From: Corynespora cassiicola
Taxonomy: Eukaryota; Ascomycota; Dothideomycetes; Pleosporales; Corynesporascaceae
Assembly: GCA_022059125.1 (NCBI GenBank)
Contig: JAEUWY010000015.1
Coordinates: forward strand, 930,001-994,000
DNA: 64,000 nt
Direction: 5' to 3'
The notes below the pieces were generated by a model, which had not been told where the DNA came from, ran no database searches, and saw nothing but the letters and a program-made list of their open reading frames with translations. The position numbers and the translations under genes are program-made. Position 1 is the stretch's first letter. Every line of letters begins with the position of its first letter. Of the stretch, positions 43,660 to 53,718 are shown one piece after another.

Positions 43660-45795
43660 TCAACCTGCCCCAAAATGTGGAATATACCTCGTCCCTGCAG
43701 GTACCTTGTACACATCTTGAGAAAGAAACCACAGATTGCGGAAACACTCAACGAGTACATACACTCTGGCCAAGGGATAGAATAGTATGACCGGCAAGCA
43801 CATTACTAAAGTGCATAACCAACCTAATAAACCCAATAGCGTTAGAATTAATTCCAAAGCTTCACTCAATTTCGTCAAAAGGGAAGAAGAGGTCTTTTTA
43901 CGTCCCAACTCCTCCATGCATATCAGCCACGCAAAACCTATTGAATGGGGGAGGAAATAACCAGGCAGTGGTATAGAGAGAAAGATCGATGAGGCCCTCC
44001 AGATTACCTGCTCTGTGCCATTAGAGAAAGGACAGGTCCATGCTAAGAGATGGAGACTGCCATATAGGCTCATTGCTGCCAAAGTGCCGAGTTTGAGCTT
44101 GAATTTAGAACGGATGTAAACATCGTCGTTAAGTCCATTTTTTGTCATTATTGGGTCTGGGAAACGGTGAAACAGGGCATCAAATACGCCATGCACCCAC
44201 GTCACCCAAAATAAATACCTCAACAAGCCCCTATACTTTCTACCCATATACTTAGTCCACGGGAAATTTTTTTTTTTAATATCCACATATCCATAGATGC
44301 TGTAACAGCTGCGGTCCTTTTTGTCGAAATCTATAGTGTATTGAGAACGCGCAAGTCTGAGACACTCAACGTCGCCGGGGGTAAGAGGCAATAGTATGTT
44401 TTCTAGGTCATATTTCACAACCCGAAAATTATGGCACTCGTTGGTTATTCTGAGCACTGGAAATTCAGTCGGCTGAGAAACACTAAGCGCATTTCCCATT
44501 TCCAGATGGTGAAACTGTCTTGCATAGCTCTCCGTATCAGTAAGAATAACTCCGTCCTTTCCATAATATTCTTCCTTGTCGATTTCAAGGGGAAGAGGGG
44601 GGGTGAGCATTAACGCACACCAAGTTTCCCCTTTTTTTTGTTTGCCTTGGAAATTTGCTTGGCATTTTCGGCGGCATCCAGCAATGCTGTTCATGGTCAT
44701 CCAAGCGCAGAGCTTTGCAACGTCCTCATTGTCTACTGGTATCAACGTTGGTTCGTCAATATCAAGAGGCTTATGCCACCATGCAACGTATATACACAAA
44801 CAGCAAATGGCGTGTGCGAAAGTGTTCATCTCGAGGAGGCTGATTGGGTAGTGCGTGGCTAGACGCCCTATGACCTGAATGCAGAACCAGACTGCCTGGA
44901 GACATACAAGAGTTTTGGCGAGTTCGTTTGCCTTGCTTTTATCTTTGATATTCTCTTCCGATATGTCCGGTATAAGACCACGGCGGGCGAGTTCCAATAG
45001 CCCTCGTTCGGTCAGTGTGAGTCGAGTCCGATTCTCGGGGAGAATGTTGAGCTCCATGCCGCTGGTATCGAATGCAAAACCCCCCATTGAAGCATAGTGG
45101 CTGTGCATTTTGGTCCATGGAAGCACTCTCCTTCGCTGCATTTGTGGCTCGGGGAACTCAGTCGTAGACTTATTTTCGGATTTTTCAACGCGAACTTCTT
45201 GATTACCCTGTCGGCCATTCTCTTCCAGTGATTGTCGGGACTCAGCAGACTCAATAGTAGACCTCGTAGCAGATTCTTGGACATGCCCTTCCCCATCACT
45301 CTGCTGATCGCTGTCATTCTGTGATTGTCTTAACTCAGTGGGCTGAACCGCAGAACTATTATTGGATCCTTGGACGTGTTCTCCTCCGCCATTCTGCTGC
45401 CTGTTACCTTCATGGGAGCCTTCGCCCTGGTCTCCTGGTTGGGTTTCAGGCAAACTTGCACCTGGCTGTGCCTTATATGGTGAATCTTGAGGCAATTCAG
45501 AGTCTAGGATTTCGGACATTTTCAAATGGAGATCCCGAGCGTCATGCCATTGGTAAAAGGCAACACATGCAACCACCTCAGGCATGAAGAGCCCCACAAG
45601 TAGCCAAAGAGTCTTGTTCCATTTCTGCTTAGAAACTTTTCCGTGCTCGGGAACGTTGAGGTGTAAAGAAGTCCAAACACAAAGCACTAGCGTCAGGACG
45701 CAAGTCGACAGAATATTGAATGTTCCTCTCTCGGTGGGTTCCGGTCTCCATATCGCCGTCGAGTTCACGGCGTCAGATCCGAATAGCGCCCACAT
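43660..45795 (-). CDS. Multi-pass membrane protein of unknown function
   Basis: A single exon of 711 residues. Hydrophobic segments: LSTCVLTLVLCVWTSLHL (29-46), LWLLVGLFMPEVVACVAF (63-80), two near 315-365 (VCLQAVWFCIQVIGRL, AHAICCLCIYVAWW) and three or more in the last 150 residues (LGTLAAMSLYGSLHLLAW, ILTLLGLLGWLCTLVMCLP). RGTFNILSTC...VWTSLHLNVP at the N-terminus and CIYVAWWHKPLDIDEPTLIP are a combination seen in a large family of fungal membrane proteins with no known role. Between helices 2 and 3 is a Gln/Glu/Ser-rich loop made of three imperfect 31-residue repeats. No catalytic motif was seen. The ORF is intact, including across a run of T near 44270. Confidence 0.75.
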   Translation of the reverse strand: MWALFGSDAVNSTAIWRPEPTERGTFNILSTCVLTLVLCVWTSLHLNVPEHGKVSKQKWNKTLWLLVGLFMPEVVACVAFYQWHDARDLHLKMSEILDSELPQDSPYKAQPGASLPETQPGDQGEGSHEGNRQQNGGGEHVQGSNNSSAVQPTELRQSQNDSDQQSDGEGHVQESATRSTIESAESRQSLEENGRQGNQEVRVEKSENKSTTEFPEPQMQRRRVLPWTKMHSHYASMGGFAFDTSGMELNILPENRTRLTLTERGLLELARRGLIPDISEENIKDKSKANELAKTLVCLQAVWFCIQVIGRLATHYPISLLEMNTFAHAICCLCIYVAWWHKPLDIDEPTLIPVDNEDVAKLCAWMTMNSIAGCRRKCQANFQGKQKKGETWCALMLTPPLPLEIDKEEYYGKDGVILTDTESYARQFHHLEMGNALSVSQPTEFPVLRITNECHNFRVVKYDLENILLPLTPGDVECLRLARSQYTIDFDKKDRSCYSIYGYVDIKKKNFPWTKYMGRKYRGLLRYLFWVTWVHGVFDALFHRFPDPIMTKNGLNDDVYIRSKFKLKLGTLAAMSLYGSLHLLAWTCPFSNGTEQVIWRASSIFLSIPLPGYFLPHSIGFAWLICMEELGRKKTSSSLLTKLSEALELILTLLGLLGWLCTLVMCLPVILFYPLARVYVLVECFRNLWFLSQDVYKVPAGTRYIPHFGAG
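45127..45402 (-). repeat. Three imperfect 93-bp coding repeats
   Basis: Within the membrane-protein gene, residues 132-223 fall into three units of about 31 residues, with matching positions RQQNGGGEHVQGS, DQQSDGEGHVQES and GRQGNQEVRVEKS, then TELRQSQ, AESRQSL and EPQMQRR. The third copy is the most diverged. Confidence 0.7.
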
Positions 45796-46128
45796 TGTGT
45801 CGTAGATGAATCAGGCTGGATAAGTGAGGGTTTTGGTGGTTTGGACACAGTGCAGCAAGGCTATGCTTATATGCGCACTTGGTGGCTGAGCAATGATAAA
45901 CACTGCCACATGATGCTGGTAGGTATTACTCCAATGGTGAACACTCAATGTCTTATTGCATTTCTTGGCCGCGCTGAATTTCCTATCAACGAGCCGGTGT
46001 GAAAAGCCACCACTGTCACTTGAATTGGATTCATTGGATCAGATCGAAGGAAGATTGCAGAGTTTGGCGGGTATTCATTTACTCGCTACATGGTAGTCGG
46101 CTAACAGCCTTGTTATTACCCAGCTGCC
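45796..46128. other. Intergenic, no gene seen
   Basis: 333 bp holding the promoter of the membrane-protein gene on the left and the 3' region of the SKI3 C-terminal gene on the right. Confidence 0.45.
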
Positions 46129-49100
46129 TTAAGCTGCCTTTACACACTCTGCCAACGCACCCCATCCATCCTTGGCCCATGGCGCAAGCACAACTGCTCT
46201 CTGCGCATCCTTGACATCGCCCGTGCCAGCAAATGCTTCAGCTAGACCATTCGCACTAAGCGCTCCAGCAGGGGCTACGCTCCTCCTTGCGGTTTCTTTA
46301 GCGAGGGTGGCCGCAAACGCATCTCCGCCAGCCGCATCCGCCAACTCAGCCCAACCGGTGTGCTTCCACGGCGCCAGCATGACTGCGCGCTTTGCCTCAT
46401 TGAGTTCCTCCTCTTCGCCGCCCTGGAATGCTGAGATCGCTTCGATAACCTTTTCGACTTTCGCAACTTGGTCGGCACCAAGCTCCTTATCCATGCGCAG
46501 GGAATTGAGGTCTTCGACCACTGCCTCCATAGTATCGATATCTTCGTCAAGAACTGCCATAGCGCCCAGGAGTGTGACGATTCCAACATGCTTTCCCCAC
46601 TTTTCAACTGCTGCGAAGAGTTGTTCTCTGGCGACCTCCTTCTCGTTCTCACCACCCTTGGCCCACAATACTTCAGCGAGGAGACAGATAATGTCGGGGT
46701 TAGATCCAGTGGCCTCGAGTGAGGTCCGGAAGTACGGGATGCTTGCCTCGATGTCACCACGGTAATAGTGAGCTAGACCAGCGGTCAATCTCGCAGATAG
46801 CCTAGTCTTGGACAAAATCTCCGCTGACATGATGGCCTTGTTAGCCTCCGCATCAAAGTCGGACAGAAGATCAAGAGCAGTCTCCGCTTCCTCCACCGCA
46901 TTCTCATACGATCCAGAAGCTAGCAGGTTTCGCGAGAGGTCCGTCTTTGCCTGAGCGTATCGAGCAAGTGCGGTCAAAGATTCTGACGACTCGTAGTCTT
47001 GCTCCGCGGTTTCACAGATGGAGGACAAAGCATCGATTGCAGAGTCATGGTTCCCGACACGCTCTAGGAACAGTGCAGCCAGATGTTTATGGGATATATC
47101 GTACGGAGCCTGGAAGTTCAACTGATGAAGCGCGAACAAGGGCTGGATCAGATTGGTAATGTTGTTCGAAGCCGATGCAGAGGACACCAGGTGGTCGAAT
47201 GTTGAAACTGAATACTGGCGCTTAGTGAGAAGCGAGGACGAGTCGGAAAGCTCGAACGCATGCGTAAAGTGTGACAGCGCTTCGCTGGCTTCGCCAATGA
47301 GCAGGGCAATGATACCCTCGCCCACCCAGGCTAGAGCATAATCCGGATCGGTTGACTGGGCGCGAGAAAAAGCTTGGTGAGCAAGCTCCTGATCGTTCTG
47401 CAACAAATAGAGGGTTCCGAGATTAGTCCATGCTCTTACGCTTCGCTCATTGAGATGCAAAGATCGCACAAAAGCGTGTTGGGCGACCTTGGGGTTGAGT
47501 GTCGTAGTAATAACACCGAGTGAGTTCCAGAACTCCGAGTTGCCAGCTTCAAGCTCGATCGCACGTTTGAAGCATTTCATCGCGGCTCTGAGATATGTCG
47601 TCAAATTGTGACCCTCGCCAATTTCCTGCTCCAGACATACGTGAGCACGATACTCCGTCCAGCCGAGGTTGTACCAGGCGACTGCCTGGGCGTGAACATC
47701 CCCTGCACAGCTGGCAATTGCCCTCTTTTGCGCTAGAATAGATGCCTTTGAAACGACTGCAGCTGTAGGAGTCTGGGCAGAACCGGCGGAAAGAGATTCC
47801 AACTCTCGAACACCAACACCGTCAATGTCCTTGTGTGCATCATAGTCCAGCGTGACCTCGGATTTGCTTTGCAGAAGCTTTTGGACATCTCCTAGCGGAA
47901 ATTTGTCCAACTTTTCCTGGACCCAGCTGAACAGACTGCATGCATCACCGACAGCCTTCCATAGATTAAAGGCGTCGGGTTTGTACTCGATGATCTCAGA
48001 TGCAACAGCAAGGCCCCTGGCGGCAGAGTCGGCAGCCTCTCCGAAGAAGCCAGTCTCAATGCAGCGCCAGCCCTTCTCCACAAGGGTTTGCAAAAGGGCA
48101 ATGGAAACACCAAACTCTTTGGGTCTCTCGCTCAATACCTCTTCATATCCCTTGATGGCATCGTCAAACTCGCTGAGCTCTCTGTTCACGTTCGCCAACA
48201 TGTACTTTGTGAACCAACTGTCTCCATCAGGCTTGTTCAGAACGACGCCGTCGGTTGGGTTTTCGGCATAATTGAAGGCACGCGCAGCGGAGTTGTATCG
48301 TCCCGAATTGTGATAGCTCTCTCCCAGGCCGACATACGAGTGGTAGTCATTCGGGCTAATCCGCAGGGCTGAAAGGAACGACACAATACTTTTCTGATAC
48401 TCTAGTTTGTTCATCTGGACAACACCAAGGGCAGAGTAAGGCCAGCTGACACCCTTCTTCTTTGACCCAGGTGCTGTGCGGACCTTGCCGGAGTCGACCA
48501 CTCGCTGCGAAACGACTTCAACAATATCCCACTCGCCTTGGTTGGCGAAAAGTCGAGCAAGACGCTCGGCAGCGACGATTTCAGATGGAGACAGCTCAAA
48601 AGCCTTTTGGAAACATTGCCTGGCTCGCTTCCGATCTTTGTTGTAATCTTCGTAAAAGATACCGAGTTTGGTGTATGCCGGTGCAAAGTTGGGGTTTGCC
48701 TTGATCGCAGCGAGGAACTTAGTGTAAGCTCCCTGTCGGTCCTTACGTGCCGCCTTGGAGGGATTCAATTCCCAGATGCAGACACCAATTCTATATAGCG
48801 TTTGTGCACGAAGCTCTCTTCCACGCGGCTTAGAGGCATCCATCTGGGGATAATCGAGGTACTCTTGGAGTCTTGCCAATCCGATCTCATAGTCGCCGCT
48901 GAGTGCTTGGCACCAGGCTGCCTCTGCACCGATGCGTCCATTGGAAGGGTCTTGTTCTAGGGCTTGTTCGAGAAATTCAACGGCTTGAGCGTACTCTTCC
49001 TCCTCCTCGAGAATGAGGCCGATGCCTATCAACGCTGAAGTGAATTGGGGTTTCCGCTGCAGTATTGATTTGAAAATCTCTTTGGCTTCCGGGTGATTCC

Positions 49101-49653
49101 TCGGAGCCTGGTAGTAGACTAGGGATGTGGCCAATGTGCTGCTTAACGCGTCCCGGATTCTGGAAGTGTCAGCCTATGTTTTCCTTTCCTCTCCTTCCCT
49201 TTTGATATTTTCTGTCTTTCTTTTTTGGATAGTGCAACCCAAATGCACATACCGTTGCATCGAGAGATCTGTCTTCTTAGCCTCGGCAGCCGCAAGCTTC
49301 AATCCCTTCCTGGTCGTCTCCACGGCGCTCTCATACTCTTCCAATGAGAGATAGTAGTCTCCAAGTAGGCAGTGGGCGAGTGGGGATTTTTTTGCTTCCA
49401 GTATGCCTTCGGTCATCAGGACTAAACAATCCTCCTGTGACAGCGGCACATCCTGGGTCAAAGCTACCCCGCCCTCGCTCAAATCTGGCGCGTCTCCATC
49501 CTCTTCATGGAGTGGATACTTTGAGATGCCGCTGCTGAGATAGCCAGTAACAACTTTCGACAAGCCCTGTTCCGGGAATAGCTCGACAAACTGCCTCAAG
49601 GTTCGGATATCCAGATCCAGCAGGTCGTGAGCGCTGTCCGCGTGAGACGCCAT
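46129..49653 (-). CDS. SKI3: Ski3 C-terminal part (TPR protein), separated from its N-terminus
   Basis: Two exons, 49653-49253 and 49159-46129, with a 93-nt intron (GTATGT...TTCCAG); 1143 residues. It starts MASHADSAHDLLDLDIRTLR, and from about residue 10 matches the interior of Ski3, not a normal N-terminus (QFVELFPEQGLSKVVTGYL). Many TPR helices follow: EAKEIFKSILQRKPQFTSAL, LGIFYEDYNKDRKRARQCF, AFELSPSEIVAAERLARLFA, AMKCFKRAIELEAGNSEFWN and WTNLGTLYLLQNDQELAHQA. In yeast, Ski3 scaffolds Ski2 and Ski8 and feeds mRNA to the cytoplasmic exosome. Full Ski3 is about 1400 residues; the missing ~290 lie on the opposite strand at 49980-50843. The ATG at 49653 has A at -3. The start TTG used by a longer frame at 49665 is not needed. 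The end of the protein (APWAKDGWGALAECVKAA) is normal. Confidence 0.9.
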
Positions 49654-49979
49654 TCTACAGAACAAGACTCCGGCAATGCAACGATAGCTCTAGGAATATC
49701 GGAATGAAAAGAACCGAACCGCGTGCTGGAACAGAGAAAGGAGGGGGGTGGCGGAGGTAAAGGCGTGGGGGTGGAGGGGAGCGAGGCGTGTTTGTGTCGT
49801 GAGCCTATAGGGCTGAGTTTGGGTTTGCTACTAGCGCGGACGTCATTGCCGCACTTCGACCTCCCCACCATTTCGTCCCTCCGCCGACAACCCAATATTA
49901 CCCGCTCCATGGCGCATATATAGCCGTGCCGTCTCCCACGGCAACCTATACCTAACGAGCACTCTCTCCGCCACCAAGA
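49654..49979. promoter_or_regulatory. Shared promoter between the two SKI3 halves
   Basis: 326 bp between the two ATGs. On the N-terminal side there are CCAAT-like sequence (ACCCAATATT, about 49890), a TATA-like CATATATAG at 49915-49923 and a CRE-like GACGTCAT at 49839-49846. A purine-rich GGAGGGGGGTGGCGGAGG tract (49740-49757) points toward the C-terminal half as a pyrimidine tract on its sense strand. Both genes must use this region. Confidence 0.6.
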
Positions 49980-50843
49980 ATGTCTACGAAAGCCGCCCTC
50001 AAGGCCGCAAAGGCCGCCATCGACGCAAAGAAGTGGGACGAAGCGAAGGAACAGGCCTCCGCAGTCATCGAGAAAGACCCCCAAAACTACTTCGCGAAGC
50101 TTTTCCTAGGCCGTGCAAACGATGCACTGGGCAAATTCGAGGACGCTGCGAAAGCCTACAACGACGCGACCGCCATCAAGCCCGACGACGCGCAGGCATG
50201 GCTTGGCCTGAGGGGCCTGTACGAGAAGCAGGGCCCCGCAAAGGTGGACGAAAACATACACGTGGGCGTGAAGCTGGCGGAGATATACATGAACCTGGAT
50301 GATCTCCACCGGTCGCAATCCGCCATCGACAAGCTCGTCGACCACGCGCGCAGACACGGCGCGAAGACGCAGTACGCGCGCGCCCTGACCACTCAGCTCC
50401 CCGACTCGCCCGTCTACTCTTACCTCGAGGGCCGACTCCCCAACCCTTCCGCTACATATACTCGCATCGCGGAGATACACGAGGAGGAGGAGGCGCAGAT
50501 GATTAAGAAGCAGATCGCCGAGCGCAGGACGCGCATCGGCGCGACGCAGGAGGGCACCACGATACAAGTCAAGAATGAAGTGTATGGGCAGAGCCCGCTG
50601 GAGGATATTTACGAGAGTATCATCAATTGGACAAGCGATGACGAGCTGCGCAGGGAGTATGAGGAGAAGCTGTTGCAACGGGCGTACGACACGTTACTCG
50701 TTCTGCCTGCCGGCAAGAAGGAGGAGAAGAGGGACAAGGTCATGAAGTTAGCGCACGACATGGTCATCATAAAGCATCCCTTCTTCCTTGCCTGGCAGAT
50801 CGAGTTGGAGTGGCGCTCTGGATTGGAAGTCGAAGCATACTAG
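49980..50843 (+). CDS. SKI3: Ski3 N-terminal part (TPR), now a separate gene
   Basis: A single exon of 287 residues. It opens with a normal Ski3 N-terminus: MSTKAALKAAKAAIDAKKWD, a TPR pair through NDATAIKPDDAQAWLGLRGL, LPDSPVYSYLEGRLPNP, ERRTRIGATQEGTT and RDKVMKLAHDMVIIKHP, ending LAWQIELEWRSGLEVEAY-stop. In intact Ski3 the sequence after the AWxIxLEW segment continues straight into a D-LD-(I/V)-x-x-LR helix, which here begins the - strand gene. So the break falls at about residue 280, with only a handful of residues unaccounted for. No good splice donor is seen near the stop, which argues against trans-splicing. The 3' end converges with RSA3, 197 bp away. Confidence 0.9.
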   Translation: MSTKAALKAAKAAIDAKKWDEAKEQASAVIEKDPQNYFAKLFLGRANDALGKFEDAAKAYNDATAIKPDDAQAWLGLRGLYEKQGPAKVDENIHVGVKLAEIYMNLDDLHRSQSAIDKLVDHARRHGAKTQYARALTTQLPDSPVYSYLEGRLPNPSATYTRIAEIHEEEEAQMIKKQIAERRTRIGATQEGTTIQVKNEVYGQSPLEDIYESIINWTSDDELRREYEEKLLQRAYDTLLVLPAGKKEEKRDKVMKLAHDMVIIKHPFFLAWQIELEWRSGLEVEAY

Positions 50844-51040
50844 GCGACATCGTTATGACCATATATGCCACGCGGGCGTTTGGAGCATTTGGGAGATCTA
50901 TACTGCGATTACAAGTGGAAACAGAGGAGGGGTATCTTGAAGTTTTTTTCTTATTACATATTTTTTCCCCTGCGAGATATCCATAGAGCCATTCTAGCTC
51001 GAGAGCAGAAATCTAATGCAATCATGAATGCTAGAATCGA

Positions 51041-51614
51041 TCACGCGCCTGCCGCGCCAACCACCCTCCGCTTCTGCTCCACTGAAAAGATGCCCTCGCC
51101 CTGCCGCAGAGCGTGGATCAGCATGGGCAGGCTGCTGGCCTTGAAGTCGGGCGCCTCGCGCACTTTGTCGAGGTCGTCGCCCAGCTCTGCCGTGATTTTG
51201 CGCAGGTAAATGGGTCCAAAATCTTCTTCATTGACCTGAGACTCTAAATTTCCGGGCTCTGGGGCTGGAGAGGAGTCTGAGTCTGCCATTGAGACATCGC
51301 TGCTGGACACCGGGGCTGCGGCCTTGTCTTTCTTTTCCTTTTTTTCCTTCTTCTCTTTGACAGTCACATCCTTGCCTGGTCAGCAAAGGTATACGGTCAA
51401 TGTAAAATGTGGGTCTTTACATTTTCAACAACCTTCTTCTTGCTCTTCTTAACCTCTACATCACTCTCACTTTCTGATGACGAAGAGACTGTTGGTTGGT
51501 TAGCTTTCTGTGCAAACGCCCGGAAAGATGGATGAGCCTACCCTCCGTCCGTGACTTTCTCTTCTTTGACCTTTTGCGCTTCTCAACGCCATTTGGAGTC
51601 TTTTGTGCTGCCAT
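51041..51614 (-). CDS. RSA3: Ribosome assembly protein 3 (Rsa3)
   Basis: Three exons: 51614-51542, 51488-51421 and 51370-51041, with introns of 53 and 50 nt; 156 residues. The N-terminal half is Lys/Ser/Glu-rich and disordered (KRKRSKKRKSRTE, SSSSESESDVEVKKSKKKV, VKEKKEKKEKKDK), as in nucleolar proteins. The conserved Rsa3 block is at the C-terminus: EEDFGPIYLRKITAELGDDL, DKVREAPDFKASSLPMLIHA and LRQGEGIFSVEQKRRVV. Rsa3 acts in the nucleolus in early 60S subunit assembly with the Dbp6 group in yeast. The last acceptor (GGCAAG) is less typical, but using the nearby CCAG leads to a stop. Confidence 0.88.
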
Positions 51615-53180
51615 TGTTGGTGTTTTGATTTGGGGTTTGCAGAAGTTAAGGTGAAGGATAAGTTTCCTTATCACCACGTGATTGTTATCGGTTATCGAAC
51701 GCTAGCTGGATATAGCTAGCCTTCTTCATACTCGTGTACCTAGGTAGGTAGTGGCATCCATGGATATCTGGTGCCCAGGGATCTCTTCATGCGGGGTTGT
51801 CCAACATCGCAATTTTCATGTGTATGTGGTTATCTAGCATCCCAAAGACTATCTACCCTTTTTTCTACGCACAGCCTACATGCTGGCATCCTGGTCCCAA
51901 TCCCTTTTTACTTGTAAATCACGATATTGTGCGGCTCAGCCTACCTAAGTACAGTTCAGTTTTACTGCATGAGCAGGCTCTGAATCAGAATATAGGCATA
52001 TAAGAATACAGCATTACTGATCTTAGCATGGAGACTATCCATCATAGAAGATGAAGATTGAGCATCGTCAAAATATGCTGAGGCGACTCAGAAAGTACTT
52101 ATTCGAGTACCATGGTCCCAAGCATCCTAAAACAGAGATCTTAGGCCTCCCGATCAACTATAAAGGTATAATATGGGCTTTTGTTGAGTTCACAATAAAG
52201 TCAGATATTCCTTCGCAAAGCTCAACTGGAACTAGATGCCACTCCGCACTTGTCCGAGGTTACTCACACTTCTGCGGGATCACTCACATACTCCAACCTC
52301 AGGCCTCAACCAGAAGACGGTCAACGAATATTACTTAGGAAATAATAAACCTCCAGCTATGTATCGATTTTGGACCCTCAAGCGGGTGCAGGAAAACTCG
52401 GAACTAGAGAGACCTCGAGTCGATGGACCCGATGCACGGCTACCTCCCTATACCAAAAGCGCTTTAGAGGACTAGGAAAATACTATGTAGCTGGAAGAAT
52501 TATCTCTTATACAAGGTGTGCAATATGTATGAATTTTACGTACTCAAATTTGGCTCTTCCAGTCCTCTGGACCTGTATAATGTCTTTCGCGCTACTTTCT
52601 CAGTGTCGGTGCAAGTTGGGCAATTTTTAATGGACAATTCTCTTATCATGGCTTGGCCCTTTTTGTGCTCTAGGGAGGAGGTGCCCAGTTCGAGTCATAT
52701 ATTGTTTACTAGGATACCCGTGTTCATTCATATGGTCCTATTCTACTCTAAATGGCGTGGTCGTAATCTGCTATCGTACCCAAGCGTTAGGTAGACTCAA
52801 AGATTACCCAGGTACGGGCCAAAGCCTTTTATCTGCACCGCAATATATATATTCAAAATCACAACTGAATTTGATGAAGATGCAGTATGAAGTGCGTTTT
52901 TGCAGTAGGTAGTGCTGAAACCTGGGAACATTGGTAGAAATATCAGGGCTTGTGCATGGAAAGAGATCGCGCTCGGCTAATTATGGCTAGCCAACTGTGC
53001 AAAAAAAATTATTTAATGCAATTTATAGAGCGAAAAAAAGTGTCAAGCTAAATACTGGCTCCACATGAAGAAATTATTATTTGAAAGCAGGGGCGTGCTC
53101 TTCTGTGATGCTGAAGCCAGCTATATATAATTTTAGATGTCTTCAGTTGTTCATCAATTACAATAAGTTGATATTTATCC
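51615..53180. other. 1.6-kb AT-rich gene-poor region
   Basis: From 51680 the base composition turns AT-rich, with many stops in every frame. The left edge is the RSA3 promoter. Frames such as 52051-52338 (+) have no motifs. Short T/A runs and TATATATA (near 52845) occur. This could be decayed repetitive DNA, but I found no terminal repeats or coding remnants to identify an element. Confidence 0.4.
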
Positions 53181-53279
53181 GGGCTTGTGGTCTAGTGGTA
53201 TGATTTTCCCTTAGCATCGCTTGAATCCTATCAAGCTCTAGCCTGGGAAAGGTCCTGGGTTCAATTCCCAGCAAGTCCA
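53181..53279 (+). tRNA. tRNA-Ala(AGC) with a 27-nt intron
   Basis: The acceptor stem GGGCTTG pairs with CAAGTCC and includes the G3:U70 wobble pair, the hallmark of alanine identity, with discriminator A at 53279. The D arm/A box is TGGTCTAGTGG (53188-53198); the T arm/B box is GGTTCAATTCC (53258-53268). The anticodon stem TTCCC/GGGAA closes a loop TTAGCA...T with anticodon AGC at 53213-53215. The intron (53217-53243) sits one base 3' of the anticodon and contains its own hairpin (GCTTGA/TCAAGC). The T-runs just after the gene (53281-53286) fit a Pol III terminator. The TTCCC-TTAGCAT-GGGAA arm is like yeast tRNA-Ala. Confidence 0.92.
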
Positions 53280-53718
53280 AATTTTTGCGAATTTTTTGCT
53301 ACGCTTATGCCATGATCATACTTGATGCGTCGGGTACTGCGCAGAATGCGTAAACTCTTTTTATGCCTCTCTTAGGCATGGCAGGCCAATTCCTTATAAC
53401 AATCGTAATTTTTTGTCGGCATCGGCAAAACTTCTCCATCTTTGGAAAACCGCAGGCAGGGCAAAGCTGGTTTTAGGCGCGATACATTCTGAAAGTGTAT
53501 GTGACGCCACCAACATGACCATTGTATGTAAATTCAAACCTCGCTCTGAGTCATGTCAGCTACTACTTTACTTACTATGACTCCAACACGGATGGGACAA
53601 AGGAAGACTCATTTCCGGCACAGTCACTATACCACCAACTCAAGACCATGCCTCCCGAGCTTTGGACCTCCAAAACCTTCAAGACTTCTTCATGAGAGGT
53701 GAAAGCTAACCAAGACTC
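53280..53718. other. Intergenic, GH16 upstream region
   Basis: Pol III terminator T-runs at the left, then the presumed promoter of the GH16 gene. No other feature recognised. Confidence 0.4.

Noticed and set aside
46129..50843. Trans-splicing as an explanation for the split SKI3
   Set aside because: No usable splice donor was seen at the end of the N-terminal ORF, and each half has its own start and stop; two separate proteins is the simpler reading, though RNA data would decide.
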